Source: Mesodorylaimus sp. YZB2_4
Lineage: Eukaryota > Nematoda > Enoplea > Dorylaimida > Dorylaimidae
Direction of reading: 5' to 3'
DNA length: 64,000 nucleotides
Assembly: GCA_030248295.1 (NCBI GenBank)
Contig: JASANH010000626.1
Span: forward strand, 2,046,001 to 2,110,000
Shown piece by piece: positions 12,160 through 24,270 of the stretch (its first letter is position 1; each line of letters starts with the position of its first letter). Both the position numbers and the translations under genes were made by a program. Below the pieces are notes generated by a model. It was not told the DNA's origin. It made no database searches and saw nothing but the letters and a program-made list of their open reading frames with translations.

Positions 12160-13293
12160 TCAAATAGTTTGCGTAAAATATCGTGTTGACTGCCCCTTGG
12201 CACGCAATTGACGTCGTTCATTCAGAGTAGGTGATGCCAATTTCGCCCATGTGCCATCAACCGTTTGTAAAGATGCGCCGAAGAACAAGACTTTGAAAGT
12301 AGTTCGGAATTGGCTGCTCATTGTACAATAGAGGACGAAATTTATACTCGAATAGCCCACTGTGAGCATTTCGAAGAAGTCGCCTAAGCTCGTATAAATA
12401 TCGATGAAATCATCTTTTAGTATTGCGCTTAACATATTCAATACTCCTTGCGGTAATTCCACTGCCACGAACAAGAGCACGATACTTATCAGCATAATGG
12501 TCACTTGCCATCGATGTCTTTCCGTCTGCGACCAAGTCGATTTCGATGGCTTGCGTGACAATCCAAGACGTTGTTTTCGTCGACGCCGGACTCGACTTAA
12601 TTCTTGAATTAGTAACAAGCTAAGAATGACGAGTAAGCTACAAGGTAGCAGTTTACAAACGGTACCGAAAAACCAGAAGTTATAGTCTCTCAATACTCTT
12701 CGATCTGCGTGGTATCGGAGTTCATAAAGAATAGGGTCAGGGCCATCTCCGAGTTCAGTCTTCCATTCAGGACAATCTTCTCTGGTTAGATTTTTAGTCA
12801 CAACGACTGAATTCGGATAGAATGTGGTGCAAACCAGGGGCACAGTGATGAATGCAGCCAACACCACTCGTTTAGCAGCAGCCACCGACACTAACTTCTT
12901 GCATTTTACCGGATATGCTACAGCTACGTAACGAAAGACGGCTAATGACGTGGTGTGGACGAGAGCAATTGTGTGAGAGACTAAGTTTAGATTAACGTTC
13001 AATAGCAAATACGACAGCCAAATGTAAGTTTTAGTCGCTCGATTGCAAGGCTCGTCCGCAATAACATAGCTAGTATAAATGAGATAGTTGCATAGTAGGA
13101 CGAGTTGGGCCGATGATAAACCAGTTAAGAGGACATTGGTCGGACCCAACATCTGACGTCTAGTCAGTACAATGATATTGATGATGTTACTAGCTATACC
13201 AAAAATACAAATTGATACGACCAAAGGGCCGTGAATGACGGCGTAGCGATCGACGAATGTTTGGCTGGCCTCAATTTCGCTCATATTCTCCAT
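12160..13293 (-). CDS. Class A neuropeptide GPCR, DMSR (myosuppressin/FLP receptor)-like
   Basis: A single-exon, 377-residue seven-helix receptor for an extracellular peptide, expected at the plasma membrane. TM1 lies at about residues 23-45 (with GIASNIINIIVLTR), TM2 at about 52-75, and TM3 at about 100-122, ending FRYVAVAYP, where FRY replaces the usual DRY. TM4 is at about 143-163, TM5 at about 215-237, TM6 at about 267-288 and TM7 at about 300-330, ending INFVLYCTMSSQFR. That last stretch and the FRY motif are typical of invertebrate DMSR-type receptors. An N-glycosylation site (NLT) sits in the second extracellular loop. The basic third loop (RVRRRRKQR) fits G-protein coupling. No introns are seen, which may reflect retroposition or an intronless subfamily. 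The ligand cannot be read from sequence. Confidence 0.8.
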   Translation of the reverse strand: MENMSEIEASQTFVDRYAVIHGPLVVSICIFGIASNIINIIVLTRRQMLGPTNVLLTGLSSAQLVLLCNYLIYTSYVIADEPCNRATKTYIWLSYLLLNVNLNLVSHTIALVHTTSLAVFRYVAVAYPVKCKKLVSVAAAKRVVLAAFITVPLVCTTFYPNSVVVTKNLTREDCPEWKTELGDGPDPILYELRYHADRRVLRDYNFWFFGTVCKLLPCSLLVILSLLLIQELSRVRRRRKQRLGLSRKPSKSTWSQTERHRWQVTIMLISIVLLFVAVELPQGVLNMLSAILKDDFIDIYTSLGDFFEMLTVGYSSINFVLYCTMSSQFRTTFKVLFFGASLQTVDGTWAKLASPTLNERRQLRAKGQSTRYFTQTI

Positions 13294-15484
13294 TGAGGAC
13301 TAGATTGTTCTTAGGAAGTAGCCAATCTCCAACTTACAAGAGTAGTTGAACCCCGAGACTAACATAAGTATTCCAAGACGTATCAGGCGAGCACGGTTCA
13401 GTAGTCAGAAGAAATGGTGCAATATAAAGGATATTCAGGTTTTGTTCGAAGACGAGACGGGTGAAAGCGAGTAATCGAATTGTCGATAGGCTTGGGCCAA
13501 CGTAGCAACTAAATCCGTGGCGATAATTATCATCATTCCCGCCAGGCTCGTTTACTTTGCCGGCCTCTCCTTCTCATCCGCTAGAATAAGAACGAATGAG
13601 CGTAAGCAATCTAATCTCGTCCATGCCAAGAAGTCGTTCGCTCCTTCTAAGACAAGATGATGAGAAGCGGGACACGGTCTCCTCCGATCTTAATATTGCG
13701 TCGCTCAAAAAAAGAGAAATTCCAATAAAAATTGCCTCAATCTATTCACACCCTCGTAAATTCCATTCGCCTCTCATCGCACCCCCTTACACACATTCGC
13801 ATTCCCCGTCGCCAGGAGCCGTCTTGGAAAACTTCATTTTGTCAACGCCTTAGAAACTGTCTGGGTGTCGAAAAAACTAAATAAATCGTTCCGGTCCGCT
13901 TATAAAACCGAGCTGCTTGTTTTTCATACAATCTTTGCGACCCGTAAATTGGCGATTCGAATTCATGAGGCGCACACTCGAGCGAGGAATCGCGTTACGA
14001 TATCCTCGTGCCCGTGCGCAGAATATAAGTCATTTTTCTAATCCCATTCTTCTTCCATTTCACGGAAAGCGCGCCTATCGATTAATAGAAACGGCCTGTT
14101 AACGCTTAGGAAAGCTTAGGACTCGCAAGTGTCACAAATCAAACAAGAACCATGTGATTAGAAAACTCGCCGCTCACCAAGTTCTGTTTCCTTACGAACT
14201 TACCCCCCCCCCCCCGTATATATGACTAAAGTCAACTCGCCAATGCCTCGAAATTGCATCGTATTCATTTACATAGTTTGAAACAGACCAATCTGCGTCT
14301 CCAGTTGCTCGGCATTTACCCCCTGACAGTCTTCCCGCCGCTTACCACATCCTCATACTCAAGCCTAACGCAAGTTTTTGTGATGTCCACTTCTAGTTCT
14401 TAGAGGAGAATTTCGTAAATTGTGCTCTAATCGTTAGTTCTTGTCAAAAACTTGATTGCTTTTTCACTTTTGTACTGGCTGCATCCATTTTAATGTGCTA
14501 ACATAATCGAATGTTAAGGGCCTCGGCGCGGGAATCGAGTTACAGTGCACCCTCTTTTCCACGTTCTCCCCGATTCGAGTGCCAGCTTCTGAATAATACT
14601 TGTCACAGTTCCTAGCATGCGGATGTAAATAGTGCCAGAAAAGCGGTTCTCTCAGAGCACACTTCGAATCAATTTTACGACAATCATTTGGGAGTTCGAT
14701 TCCCGCTAACGGTAATTTATTTAGTTAGCTTTTCAATTTTCTTGGTCAACATTTTCCCTTGTCTCGTGGTCGATTTAACAATAACCGCGGTTTTTAGTTT
14801 CGTAAGAATACGCAAATCTTCGCTTGCGTCACACTTTGAAATTCTATAGCCCGGGATTTATGGTGCATGGTCTCAACTTTCTGGTGTGCCCAACTATGTC
14901 ATCAGACCAATTCTGCCCGAGTCAGGAAAATTGCTCCAAGATCACTTGAATTCTGCTAGGCCAGCCTACAAAATCCTTGGGTCGTTCCAGGGTAAAAAAG
15001 GATGGTCTAAGAAACCAAGGAGCCCACGTAGCCCGCGACACCTCGTGCTAAGTTTATTACAAACTGCACCAGAACGGTCATGTAGACTCCCAACTCGGGG
15101 AGCCACCGCACGTATAAGCCGTAAACGGGGCGAACGGATCTGGACCCGATGTGCTCAGAAAGCAGTTGAGACCAGGAACCCAAGACCGCTCCTCTAATGA
15201 TGCTTGCGAACCAAGCCGATCTCGATCTCGTGTCTGCCTGACTTAGGAGAGGCAGATCTGTCTTCTGAACGAGTGCACTAATAGGAACAAATAAGGTATC
15301 CCACCACTACACCTGCAAGCAAGTTAGGACGAAGACCGCGTATCATATCTCCTCAAACTTGATCCCAGGAACTCTCTAAATGCGAGGCACCTCAGTCTAC
15401 CTGATCATGCCAGAGGCTTATGCGTCAGTGTAACCGCCTGTACTCGAACCTGCGCCACGAACCTACCCACGTTCAGTACTGATG
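13294..15484. other. Intergenic, no gene seen
   Basis: Open stretches at about 13,600-13,850 and 14,890-15,200 show no domain or splice support. A C homopolymer lies at about 14,203-14,214. A B-box-like GAGTTCGATTCCCGC near 14,693 may be a worn SINE head. Confidence 0.45.
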
Positions 15485-16097
15485 AGCTACAGTATGTGTG
15501 CCTTCTGTGTGAGATGGCTAGAGGCATTTTGTTCATGCTACAAGTAAACGACACCAAGGCGGTTCCATTTTACCAGCACCTGCCACGATCATGGTCATGT
15601 CGCACAGCACAACACAACACGCAGCAGTGTGATCACAAGAGATCATCAAACCGTCTCGCCACATCTTTCCCTTCCTCCCTTCGATCGATCGACTGCTTCG
15701 ACTTTCATTGAGGGGGAGCATCAGCGCCGCCGCCACCGCCACCACCGCCACCCTTCGGAGCCAACTTGGTACCGGCCGCCGTGTCGATCTTCTCCAAGAT
15801 TTCCTGGGCCATTGGCAAGCCTGGTTGTCCGTTCTCGACTCTGAACTTGTGCACGCCGAGGTAGATCAACGGAGTCAAGACGACGGCGGCGACGAGCACA
15901 GCACCACCACCCATTTCGACCGTCAAGCGAACTTCAACCAACGACTACGACGACAGAGATGTGGAGAGACGACGACGGAACTGCACTCGCAACCGACCGC
16001 ACAACCAACTGCCAGAGAGACGAATGTGGACTACAGGGCTGGCCTTCGCATCATTATCTAAAAGGGACCTTCAATACTTTACACTCTGCCAGCTCAC
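15485..16097 (-). repeat. Inverted duplicate unit, copy 2 (partner 2,395-2,996)
   Basis: This is the reverse-complement match to the 2.4-3.0 kb unit, about 13 kb away. Non-coding flanks differ by substitutions and small indels; the small ORF is unchanged. Confidence 0.85.
15705..15914 (-). CDS. Small one-pass membrane protein with glycine-rich tail, copy 2
   Basis: It encodes the same 69 residues as the gene at 2,564-2,773, again from the ATG of MGGG, with no base difference I can find, synonymous positions included. The same layout is present: hydrophobic helix near the N-terminus, charged middle, nine-glycine run, short acidic/proline tail. Flanking DNA has drifted, so identity limited to the frame suggests recent gene conversion or strong constraint. 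It could also be a second functional copy only recently separated. Function unknown. Confidence 0.65.
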   Translation of the reverse strand: MGGGAVLVAAVVLTPLIYLGVHKFRVENGQPGLPMAQEILEKIDTAAGTKLAPKGGGGGGGGGADAPPQ

Positions 16098-16955
16098 AAT
16101 CAAATGATCAGCATACCGTAAAGCTCCTCTATAAATGGCTGGTTGCAATTGACTTCCGAATATCCGGAGCGGAATATCCAAAAACTTACCCGGATCCTTA
16201 CTTGTTACATGAAACGCCGTACCGTCACTTGTTCAGGGTTCAATCCTCACTCAGGGATCATAGAATTTTAACTGGTCGAGCACATACTGAACTTTAGCTA
16301 CGTTCCTGCAAAAGTACCTATTAGGCCTCCACACTTCTATGTACCTGTTAAAAGAGCATTTTTGAAAGCGATAGCAAAAGTTGTGAAGATAAACAAAACG
16401 TGAGTGACAAAATTGGATCTATGATTTAGGCGTTTACTAGTCACATAACGGCTATACGCCGTGGATATGAGTGAGAGGCATATAGTAGTTTAAAGAACTC
16501 CGACCAGAGGGTATAAGGGAGGGTTTTTGGCAAGGTTTTTGTTTTGTTTATTGGAGCATGACATGCGATACATGAGTCCGTTTACTGGAGGTCGAGGGCC
16601 CTGGGCGACCTTTGTACCGCGCCGAAAACCCATGACAGCCAACCAAGTCTTCCAATCTGAAACATCTCCCCGACGGGAGACGCTCTCAGCTCCAGGCTCC
16701 GTGTAAGGAGGATCGATTGCCGGACGAGCTTCTACAAAGCAAATTCGACACGATGTGAGGACTGTTACAGTATGCGAGTGTCATTAGTTCAGCAATCCGC
16801 ATTGTCAAAGTAGCATAAAGTTTATTGGATAGATTTCTAGTCTGGGTGTTCAAGTGGCTAACTACCGTACACACACAATTATTGGCTGCTCCTTCAGTTG
16901 CCCCAGGTGCATCGGAAATTATTGACTGACTGGCAATTATGAACTCTTTCTATTC
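16098..16955. other. Intergenic, no gene seen
   Basis: No supportable coding stretch was found between the small-protein unit and the last exon of the first Fax-like gene. Confidence 0.45.
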
Positions 16956-16959
16956 CAAA

Positions 16960-18288
16960 TTATTTTCTCCACGTATTCAGTGCCCTCGTCTTGCAAATAA
17001 CATCCCAGTCAGGCCAAAACCGAGCCTTTATGCGATCGCAATAGTGAACCAAATTTGGGAAATCAGAGTGCAATGCCTTCTGATGCGGAGTCGCGATCGG
17101 TATGTAAAGGATTTGCGCCAAAGTTGAGAACAAGAAGGCGTCAACCTGAAAAGTGAGGATTTTCAAATTCATAAGTGTGCAACATAGAAGTGCGGCCCGC
17201 GGCCAGCAAGACTAACTGTATCTGCATAGACACAGTCTACCCGCAGTAGACTTGGCCTCATTCGCCTATGGCCGAAAATGATGCTAACTCACTGTGCTGG
17301 GCGCATCTCCGTGGAAATACTGTTTCGTGCCTAAATACGTAGAAATGCTTTTCAGATCGTCAAGTCCGATCGATATGACATCCTTCCGCGTGTGGCGTCC
17401 GATGCCGTGATAGTAGAGCTTCTTACGCAGCTGCAGCAGAAACAAGGATTCAGGGAGAGGGCAAAGCGGACGGGCGGCTGTGATTACCTCCCTCTTTAGC
17501 AGCCAAATGGGCATGAGCAGTTTCCACAAGGCTGGTACTGGAAAACTGAGTTCCTCGCTTAGGAGTTCATCCAAGTGTTCGGTGTAACGCAAAAAGCCGT
17601 ACGACCTGCAATGATGTATCTTGTATGGGCTGTTTATAAATTAGAGGTCAGCCGCTGGCTGGCATGTGAGACAGGTCGAGTGACTCGGTGAGAGGGGCTG
17701 AGGGGAGGGGTAGCTAGAGGGACAAAAGATTGGTACACCCACATGAAAGTGCTATTCTCGACCATATGCTCATAAGCCCTTGAAACCGCCTTTTGCTCCT
17801 CAGACAATGCGCCATCCACGGCTTCTTTTCTCAGCAGGTTGGTCAGATCGCGAATGATAAACGAGCTGTCGCAATACTCGATGCCATTCAATTCGACGAA
17901 CGGCATTTGACCTTCTCTCGATCGAACCCACAGTGGCACTTTTACATTCTGCAATGAATGTAAGAGTGATCGGAAGGACCTCATTCGACAACACTAGAAG
18001 CTAGAGTTCTTCACTCACCTCGTAATCGATATCGGCCATACGGAGCCATGTCTCCAACTTTAATGCGTATGGCGAAATGCTTGGAATAACTGCCGCCCGC
18101 GGGAACTGATAGACATAAACCACATTCGGCTGATAGTCGCTTTTGTATGGTGTCTTCCGCTTTGACTTGAAGACCACACCGAATACGAAATGTGAGGTGG
18201 CGCCCACTGCCACGACTCCAATCACTGCTTTGCCCCATGTCGGCAGCGAGTTGAAGTTATCCCGAATTGAATCCAAAAGCTCAGACAT
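16960..18288 (-). CDS. Failed-axon-connections/CDR-like GST-fold protein, paralogue 1
   Basis: Exons in transcript order: 18288-18019, 17948-17743, 17605 to about 17293 with a short in-frame intron inside (after WLLKRE, ending CTGCAG before LRKKLYYHG), and about 17143-16960. The N-terminus has a hydrophobic anchor (AVIGVVAVGATSHFVFG). Then come a thioredoxin/GST-N-like domain (VYVYQFPRAAVIPSISPYALKLETWLRMA...MPFVELNG...FIIRDL) and a helical GST-C part (HGIGRH; LDDLKSISTYLGTKQYFHGD; VDAFLFSTLAQILY). This layout matches metazoan Fax/FAXC and nematode CDR proteins, which are membrane-anchored, GST-like and linked to axon development or metal response in model animals. All exons keep frame. Two more paralogues follow in tandem on the same strand. 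Family assignment is firm; molecular role is not. Confidence 0.85.
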
Positions 18289-18299
18289 TGTGTTACTCT

Positions 18300-19431
18300 G
18301 AAACGTAGAGCTGGCTCACCTCGAACTGATAAAACCTGATTGTGAGGAAGGACTCGCGACGAACAGTTGTCAGATAGTTTAAGGCGAGCCGAGGGTTGCC
18401 ATGGTGATATTGCACATAGTATACCCGTAGATCAGAAAGACAAAATGCACGTAGTAAAGAGCGCCAAGAAAGCACAGCCTTGCCCGATTATAGAAAAGGG
18501 TTCTTTCCCTGGAATGCCATCCTTGCCAGCAAGAGCAGGATAAAAATGGGGCTTCATGATCAAAAGATGCTATGCAGGCACATGCAGAAGCATCAATTGT
18601 GCATCAGCATCAGCATCATAAGCGTGCACCCCACCCACATCGTTGCAGCTGTCTGCGCTTTCGCCAGCAGTTGCAGCTAGCACAACACTAACGATGAACG
18701 GAACCCTCAACACATGTCGGCCTGCCGCACTTTACCACGACATGAGAAGCACTTCACACGCACCTGGATCGCGTATATCATTCGCCCAGATCGCGCCCAG
18801 AAACCAGTGTTGTTCGTAAACTAGTTTCTCGCTAATTCAGTCCAACGGCGTAACAAAGTTCTCGAGGCAAACTTGTCATACGGCTAACCAATGTTTGTCC
18901 CCTACTCTAACATAAGATAAAGAGAGCTGCCAAACACTTCGTCAGACAGACAGAAGCCGCCAGTCGACAGAAGCCTCATAATGAAAATAACAAGTCTTCA
19001 ATTATTCCTACCGTATGCGACTGTGCTGTACATGATGTCCATGCGCACTCTCAACCTGCGCTATGCAGAGCAATTGGCAGTTTAAAGCTGCTCCGTTGTT
19101 TTGAAATTGAACCATATAAGACGCTTTTTATATATCCATAAATCACACATACCCGAATTATATAATTGTGTTCCAACATTTGCCTGTTCACCCTCTATCA
19201 AAATTTTATGAGCTCATTGTGGGTGTGCAGGGCAATACTCTACGTGCAGTGGTTAGTATAAGCAATCAGATCATCAGGATACGCATACAAATTTATCCAT
19301 GGTCTCCAACTGTAGAAAAGGAAACAGATACCAAACACAAAAGTAAATTGGGAGTGATTGCCCAGCCTAGGCGGGAATATTATCTGTCATCTCCTCCAAT
19401 GCTTCTCAAGTAACATCTGTATCTCTTCTTC
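18300..19431. other. Spacer between Fax-like paralogues 1 and 2
   Basis: No coding stretch is supported. It holds the presumed promoter of paralogue 1, close to 18,300, and low-complexity GCATCA repeats near 18,586-18,620. Confidence 0.4.
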
Positions 19432-22064
19432 TCACCTCCTCCGCGTATTCAATGCCTTCGTTTTGCAAATCTCATCCCAGTCCGGCCAGTACTTGGCTTT
19501 GATGCGATCGCAGTACTTGATGATGTTCTTGCATTCAGTCTTCAATAGTTTCTGATGCGGCGACTCGAGTGGAACGTAGATAATATTGGCCAAGGAGCCG
19601 AATAGGAAAGCGTCAACCTAATCAAATAAGAAAACAGCAGGTGCACAGATCAGGCCACACATTTCATAGAACCTGCTAACTTGCAGAGCAATGTGATAGG
19701 CCACGAGTAGGGCATTAGAGCCAATGTCAAAGCCCCTATCCTCGTATTACCAGCAAATTCGACTTATGCGTTCATCGGTAGTCAATTATTATGTATCGAT
19801 CACCCCATAGTCTGCACCTATGCATTGCAATAGTTTAATCCGTACATACTCGAGTTGGGTTATCCCCGTGGAAATACTGTTTTGTGCCCAAATAAGTCGA
19901 TACGCTTCTCAAGTCATCCAAACCGATTCCAATGATTTCTTCTCGTGGATGACGCCCGATTCCGTGGGCGCGGAGGCGTTGCATAACCTGCAATTATGTC
20001 ACAGAGCTGGCCAAAGCACGACCATAGAGAATTTGCGATACCAACCCGTTCTTTCATGATTCGCGACGAGAAGATTAATCGCATAAAAAACGGTATTTTC
20101 ATTCCGAGATATTTTTCCTGCATTAGTTCAGGCATCTGCTCAGTGTAGCGAATAAAGGCATAGCTTCTGAAAAGGTGGCTGGTTTTATTTCCAAAAAACC
20201 GTATCTACAGTGCTGTCCTGCAAAAACTTACATCAGTGCGCTGTTTTCCACCATTTGCTCGTAAGCTCGGCTGATTGCTTTTTGTTCAGCGGATAGCCAT
20301 GCTTCAATCGAGTCCTTTTTAAAGATTTTGGTCAAATCGCGAATAATAAACGAGCTGTCGTCGTATTCAATGCCGTTTAGTTCCACGAAGGGCAGAGTGC
20401 CTTCCTTCGATCGAAACCACATTGGAATATCGACGTTCTAAAAGTGCAGCCTAGAGTTGGCAACTATCTGCACAGCGGTCTAGTAAGCTAGCCATTTACT
20501 GTGCATCCCATGGGTGCTTTTGCTGGATGGGTTCAACTCCCGCCTTGGTAAATATCATGGATTTCTGTGTTCTCATGCTCCTGATCGAGAGTGGGATCCC
20601 CTTTTAGCGAGTATGGCGGCACAGTATGACGTAGCCTACTTTTCGTAAAGTGTTCTCGATCAAGCATCTATCCTGACAAGCAATTTAGATAAGGGGGCGA
20701 CCGCGGTGGTGCAGTGGCTCAGCATTCGTCTACCTATATTGCTTGCTAACAGTCGGCTGGTCTCGAAACGCGATTCTATCCCCGCTTTTTTAAAAAATTT
20801 TTGTGGCTTGGGCCCCGCGCCGCCCTAGTTCCCCCACCATTCAATCACCCTCCAACCCGTTTTGCCTATAGCCGGCCAGCATTCATGATATAATAAGCGA
20901 GACTGTGAGGTTACCAGCTCTAACGGCAGCGTCCCTCTGCGCATCTCTACTAGGAGCACCTCCACACGAGGGCATCCTGGACTGGACACCAACTTTCTCG
21001 GACGATAACGGGCGGGCTTTAAACCCTGTCAGTGTTCGGCAGCCGTGACTGTCTCCTCGTTTCGCTTCCGTCTCTCCACTTATAGCACCTCGGTGGTACC
21101 GTGTGATCCACTCAAAGCCTGGCGTGCAAGGTCAGCGAGGGTTTATGGTTTGCAAACCGACCTCCATCACCAGAGATCGAGCACGGGGCCACCCCAGGCA
21201 CTTGCTCCCAAGCAATACGGAGAGACAAATGCCGAATGCACCACTGCGGCCGCTTTTCTATCCCTGGTGATAAAAAACGGTTTGTAGGTCATAAACCCAC
21301 TGACCTTGCATTTTAGGCCATGGGTGACTCATTCAGTGCTCTGTTGAGACAAAGACCAAAGGAATAGATGATCTCGGATGCCGAACACAGCGAAATTCAT
21401 AGCCAACCCAGCAGTCTTTGCGAAAGCCTGTGCCCAATCACGGGTGACTTAATGTGGAGGCGCTCCAAGTGTAGACAGACACAGACAGAGAAGCTGCCCT
21501 ACATCCGTCCCTACACGGCCTGACTTACAGGGCTCTAGGATGGCGTAGTTTTATAATGATCACTCAAGATTAGACCCAGGTCGGACTGCTGGCCGGCTAT
21601 AGGCAATGGCCCATGCTCAAATACTGTAGACGGAATCCAAAAATTAATTAAAACCTGAAAACTCAGACTTGCCAAAGGCACTAGGTACGCGAGCGAAAGC
21701 GCTCTGCGTGCTCATACACATACAATACACATCATCTACAGTATGTGGCTATCTACACTGGCTAGTGCAGGCGGCAACACAAGCTCACCTCATAATCAAC
21801 GTTGGCCATGCGCAGCCATGTTTCCAATTTCAGTGCAAAAGGCGACAAATTTGGAATAACAGCCGCCCGGGGAAACTGATAAAGGTAAACCACGCCAGGT
21901 TTATAATCAGTCTTGTACGGACGACGCTGCTTGAAAATCGTATATTTGGCGATTTGAACCAAGAGGTGCGCGGAACCGCCAACAGCCACCACTCCGATTG
22001 CAATTTTGCCCCATGTCGGCAAAGAATCGAAGTGATCCCGAGCTACATTCACAAATTCCGACAT
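19432..22064 (-). CDS. Failed-axon-connections/CDR-like GST-fold protein, paralogue 2
   Basis: Exons: 22064-21789 (anchor plus VVYLYQFPRAAVIPNLSPFALKL), 20437-20232 (NVDIPMWFRSKEG...FIIRDLTKIF...ISRAYEQMVENSALM), about 20175-20054, 19993-19853 (RLRAHGIGRHPREEIIGIGLDDLRS...FHGD) and about 19618-19432 (VDAFLFGSLANIIYVPLESPHQK to the stop after NTRRR). Residue for residue it is closer to paralogue 3 than to paralogue 1 (both have NVDIP, RSKEGTLPFVELNGIEYDDS, PLESPHQKLL). Intron 1 is about 1.35 kb and filled with SINE-like repeats (20,480-21,620), unlike the short introns elsewhere. The donor after KER in the third exon (GTTGGT) is weak. Function as for paralogue 1: a membrane-anchored GST-like protein of uncertain activity. 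Confidence 0.8.
20480..21620. repeat. Cluster of dispersed SINE-like repeats in intron 1 of paralogue 2
   Basis: At least three units are packed here. 20,480-20,560 is a tRNA-like B-box stretch (GGGTTCAACTCCCGCC). 20,698-20,910 starts CGCGGTGGTGCAGTGGCTCAG and ends in the block CCCTAGTTCC...GTTTTGCCTATAGCCGG, which recurs at 50,480-50,560 and, reversed, at about 56,625-56,710. 20,930-21,610 contains CACACGAGG / GTGGAGGCGCTCC strings shared with 37,040-37,320, and a tail (AGGATGGCGTAGTTTTATAATGATCACTCAAGATTAGACCC, read as two halves) shared with 23,085-23,140. All are non-coding. Confidence 0.65.
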
Positions 22065-22198
22065 GCCTTATCGCTGTAGAATTTATAAATATAAAATAAA
22101 TGGTTTCTAAAAAAAAGGTCGTCATTTTTTTTACGCAAAGGCATCGCACCTAAGACAACACAGCATTCAGCTTATTGTCACTATAACTGTATCACTGT

Positions 22199-22223
22199 AA
22201 ACTGATAGTTTCACTATCAGTTT
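22199..22223. repeat. Short hairpin
   Basis: AAACTGATAG and CTATCAGTTT face each other across five bases upstream of paralogue 2. It may be a small foldback remnant; no other role is visible. Confidence 0.5.
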
Positions 22224-22815
22224 ATTGAAAAGTTCTAACCAGCACATCCTGGCGGTGGGTAACGCGAGAGACTGAAGTCTTTGGCAAAAACCTCCAAACA
22301 GAAGTACCTGTTTGCCAAGCAAAATGGAAAGACAGCTGAAACATCAACAAATCAACTGTCGATGTTTTTTCAGCAAAAGAAAGCTGGTTACAGAGTTGTC
22401 CGCTGCACCAAATATTGCAGCAACCTGATGATCAGCTAATTCCTGATCGAAGGACAAAAACTTACTGTGTGTGACCTACAGCCCAAACAGGCATGTCGAC
22501 ACCAAATATGGTCTTCCAGTAGCGCGAGAACGCTCATCCATAACAACTATGACACTCAATGTAAATTTCTTTACTAATGAGCTATGTAGAAAAGAAGCAC
22601 CCAATTACCATCAACCGATGCATACTCGGTCAAGCAAAAGATAAGATCAGAAATTAGCAGAAGTGAAACGGTAAGAAAGGAATGACGACGAAGAAAGGAA
22701 TGACAAAGATAAACCCTCAAAATGACGAGAAGTGAAAGCACATTGAAAATATAGGTAATGTTGATAGCACTATCACTGATACAACTCTGGCTTGGAAGGC
22801 GCCAGGTGCAAGGTT

Positions 22816-24270
22816 TCATTTGTTGCAGGTGTTTAGAGCCCTGGTTTTGCAAATCTCGTCCCAATCGGCCCAATACTTGGCTTTGATACGATCGCAGTAA
22901 CGAATGATATTGCGACATTCGGTGTTCAATAATTTCTGATGAGGTGATTCGAGCGGGACGTAGATGATTTGAGCCAGGTAACCGAACAAAAATGCGTCAA
23001 CCTGGGATTCAGAATCACTGCATTGATGCTACTGCTACGAAACACATGCAGAGAGCTCTTATCCTTTAGTCTGGTGCCTGCTGTAGTGATCTGGGATGGC
23101 GTGGTTTTGTAATAGTCACTCAAGATTAGACCCTATTGTCATAGCTACTCGGCCAAGCTGATTATAAAATGGATGGATGGCCCATGAGGTCTAAGTTGGA
23201 GGGCGTTCCTGACTGTGTAGCCCCCGCCTGGTAGGCCATGGCGAGTGGGAGAGAGTAATCGATACTCTCCCCTGGCTGATCTGAGAGACGTCAACCTCTC
23301 GGGTTGATGTTTCAGCCGTAGGTATAGTCGCAAGACTTGCCTTCTCCAGTCGAAGGTTTTGTGCCGCTGACTTCGGTCGGCCACCTCCCTCCTAGTCCTG
23401 CCAGGCTTGGTTACAACTGTGAGACACAAACTGGAGTGGTCCCTTTAAAATTTGACAAAAATATGTCTGGCTTTGATTGTAAAGTTGAACGGAGTACAGT
23501 ACAATGTAGCACCTACCCGAGTGGGCGTGTCTCCGTGGAAATACTGTTTTGTGCTCAAGTAGGTCGATATGCTTCGCAAGTCGTCCAAGCCAATGCCAAT
23601 TATTTCCTCTGGCGGATGACGCCCAATCCCGTGAGCGCGAAGGCGCTTGAGTCCCTGAGAGATTAAAAAACAAAATAAGGAAACGCTAAAAAAAAAGAAC
23701 CCATCGCTTACCTCTCGCTTTATCCACCACAGTGGGAATAGCAGTCGGAATATCGATGGAAGGCGTGTGCCCAAATATTTTTCTTGCATCATCGTACTAT
23801 ATTGTTCGACAATGCGAAAATAACCGAAAGACCTAAGAAACATGTTCATGTTCATGTTTTACCACATCACCAACGCTTATGCGCACTCGAGGGTGAAGGG
23901 ACACACTTTACACGAAATGATTTACAAGCCCGCGAGTCGAACACTCGCCCGTAACTGCGCACCTGGCGTGAGAGGAAGACGCCTAACCCACCAGGCCACG
24001 AGGCCGGTAAATACCATAACAGATGGGTATTACTGAAGAAAATTCTGAGAAACGCAAAACTTACGGGAGCGTGCTATTGTCCATCATCTGCTCATATGCC
24101 CTGCTGATGGCTTTCTGTTCGGCCGACAGCGAGGCATCGATCGATTCCTTTTTCAAAATTTTTGTTAAATCGCGAATGATAAAGGTACTGTCGTCATATT
24201 CGATGCCGTTCAGTTCGACGAAGGGTAGTGTGCCTTCCTTTGAGCGGATCCAAAGTGGTATGTCGACATT
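22816..24270 (-). CDS. Failed-axon-connections/CDR-like GST-fold protein, paralogue 3 (exons 2-6)
   Basis: Exons: 24270-24065 (NVDIPLWIRSKEGTLPFVELNG...), 23832-23712 (SFGYFRIVEQYS...WWIKRE), 23654-23517 (GLKRLRAHGIGRHPPEEIIG...FHGD) and 23001-22816 (VDAFLFGYLAQIIYVPLESPHQK to the stop after NTCNK). Splice phases match the other paralogues. The first exon, coding for the anchor and the thioredoxin-like strand, is missing next to it; the only candidate lies at 35,842-35,567 on the same strand. Either intron 1 has grown to about 11.3 kb and contains other genes, or this copy has lost its start and is a 5'-truncated pseudogene. A repeat fragment (23,060-23,440) and a SINE (23,857-24,010) sit in its introns. 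Confidence 0.8.
23085..23410. repeat. Dispersed repeat (family C), intronic copy
   Basis: The stretch from GATACTCTCCCCTGGCTG through GACGTCAACC...TGGTTGATGTTTCAGCC-like text to GACTTCGGTC recurs near 53,080-53,200. Its left part (GGATGGCGTGGTTTTGTAATAGTCACTCAAGATTAGACCC, in two halves) recurs at 21,538-21,585. No coding content. Confidence 0.65.
23857..24010 (-). repeat. tRNA-derived SINE (family A), most complete copy
   Basis: Read on the minus strand, a tRNA-like head (GGCCTGGTGGGTTAGGCGTC as A box, GTTCGACTCGCG as B box) is followed by a tail with CACCCTCGAGTGCGC and then TGGTAAAACA. Head and tail match the copy at the window start and fragments near 51.6, 55.5 and 63.7 kb. Confidence 0.75.

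Noticed and set aside
14690..14715. tRNA T-arm-like GAGTTCGATTCCCGC
   Set aside because: No matching A box or acceptor stem at the right distance; at most a worn SINE head.
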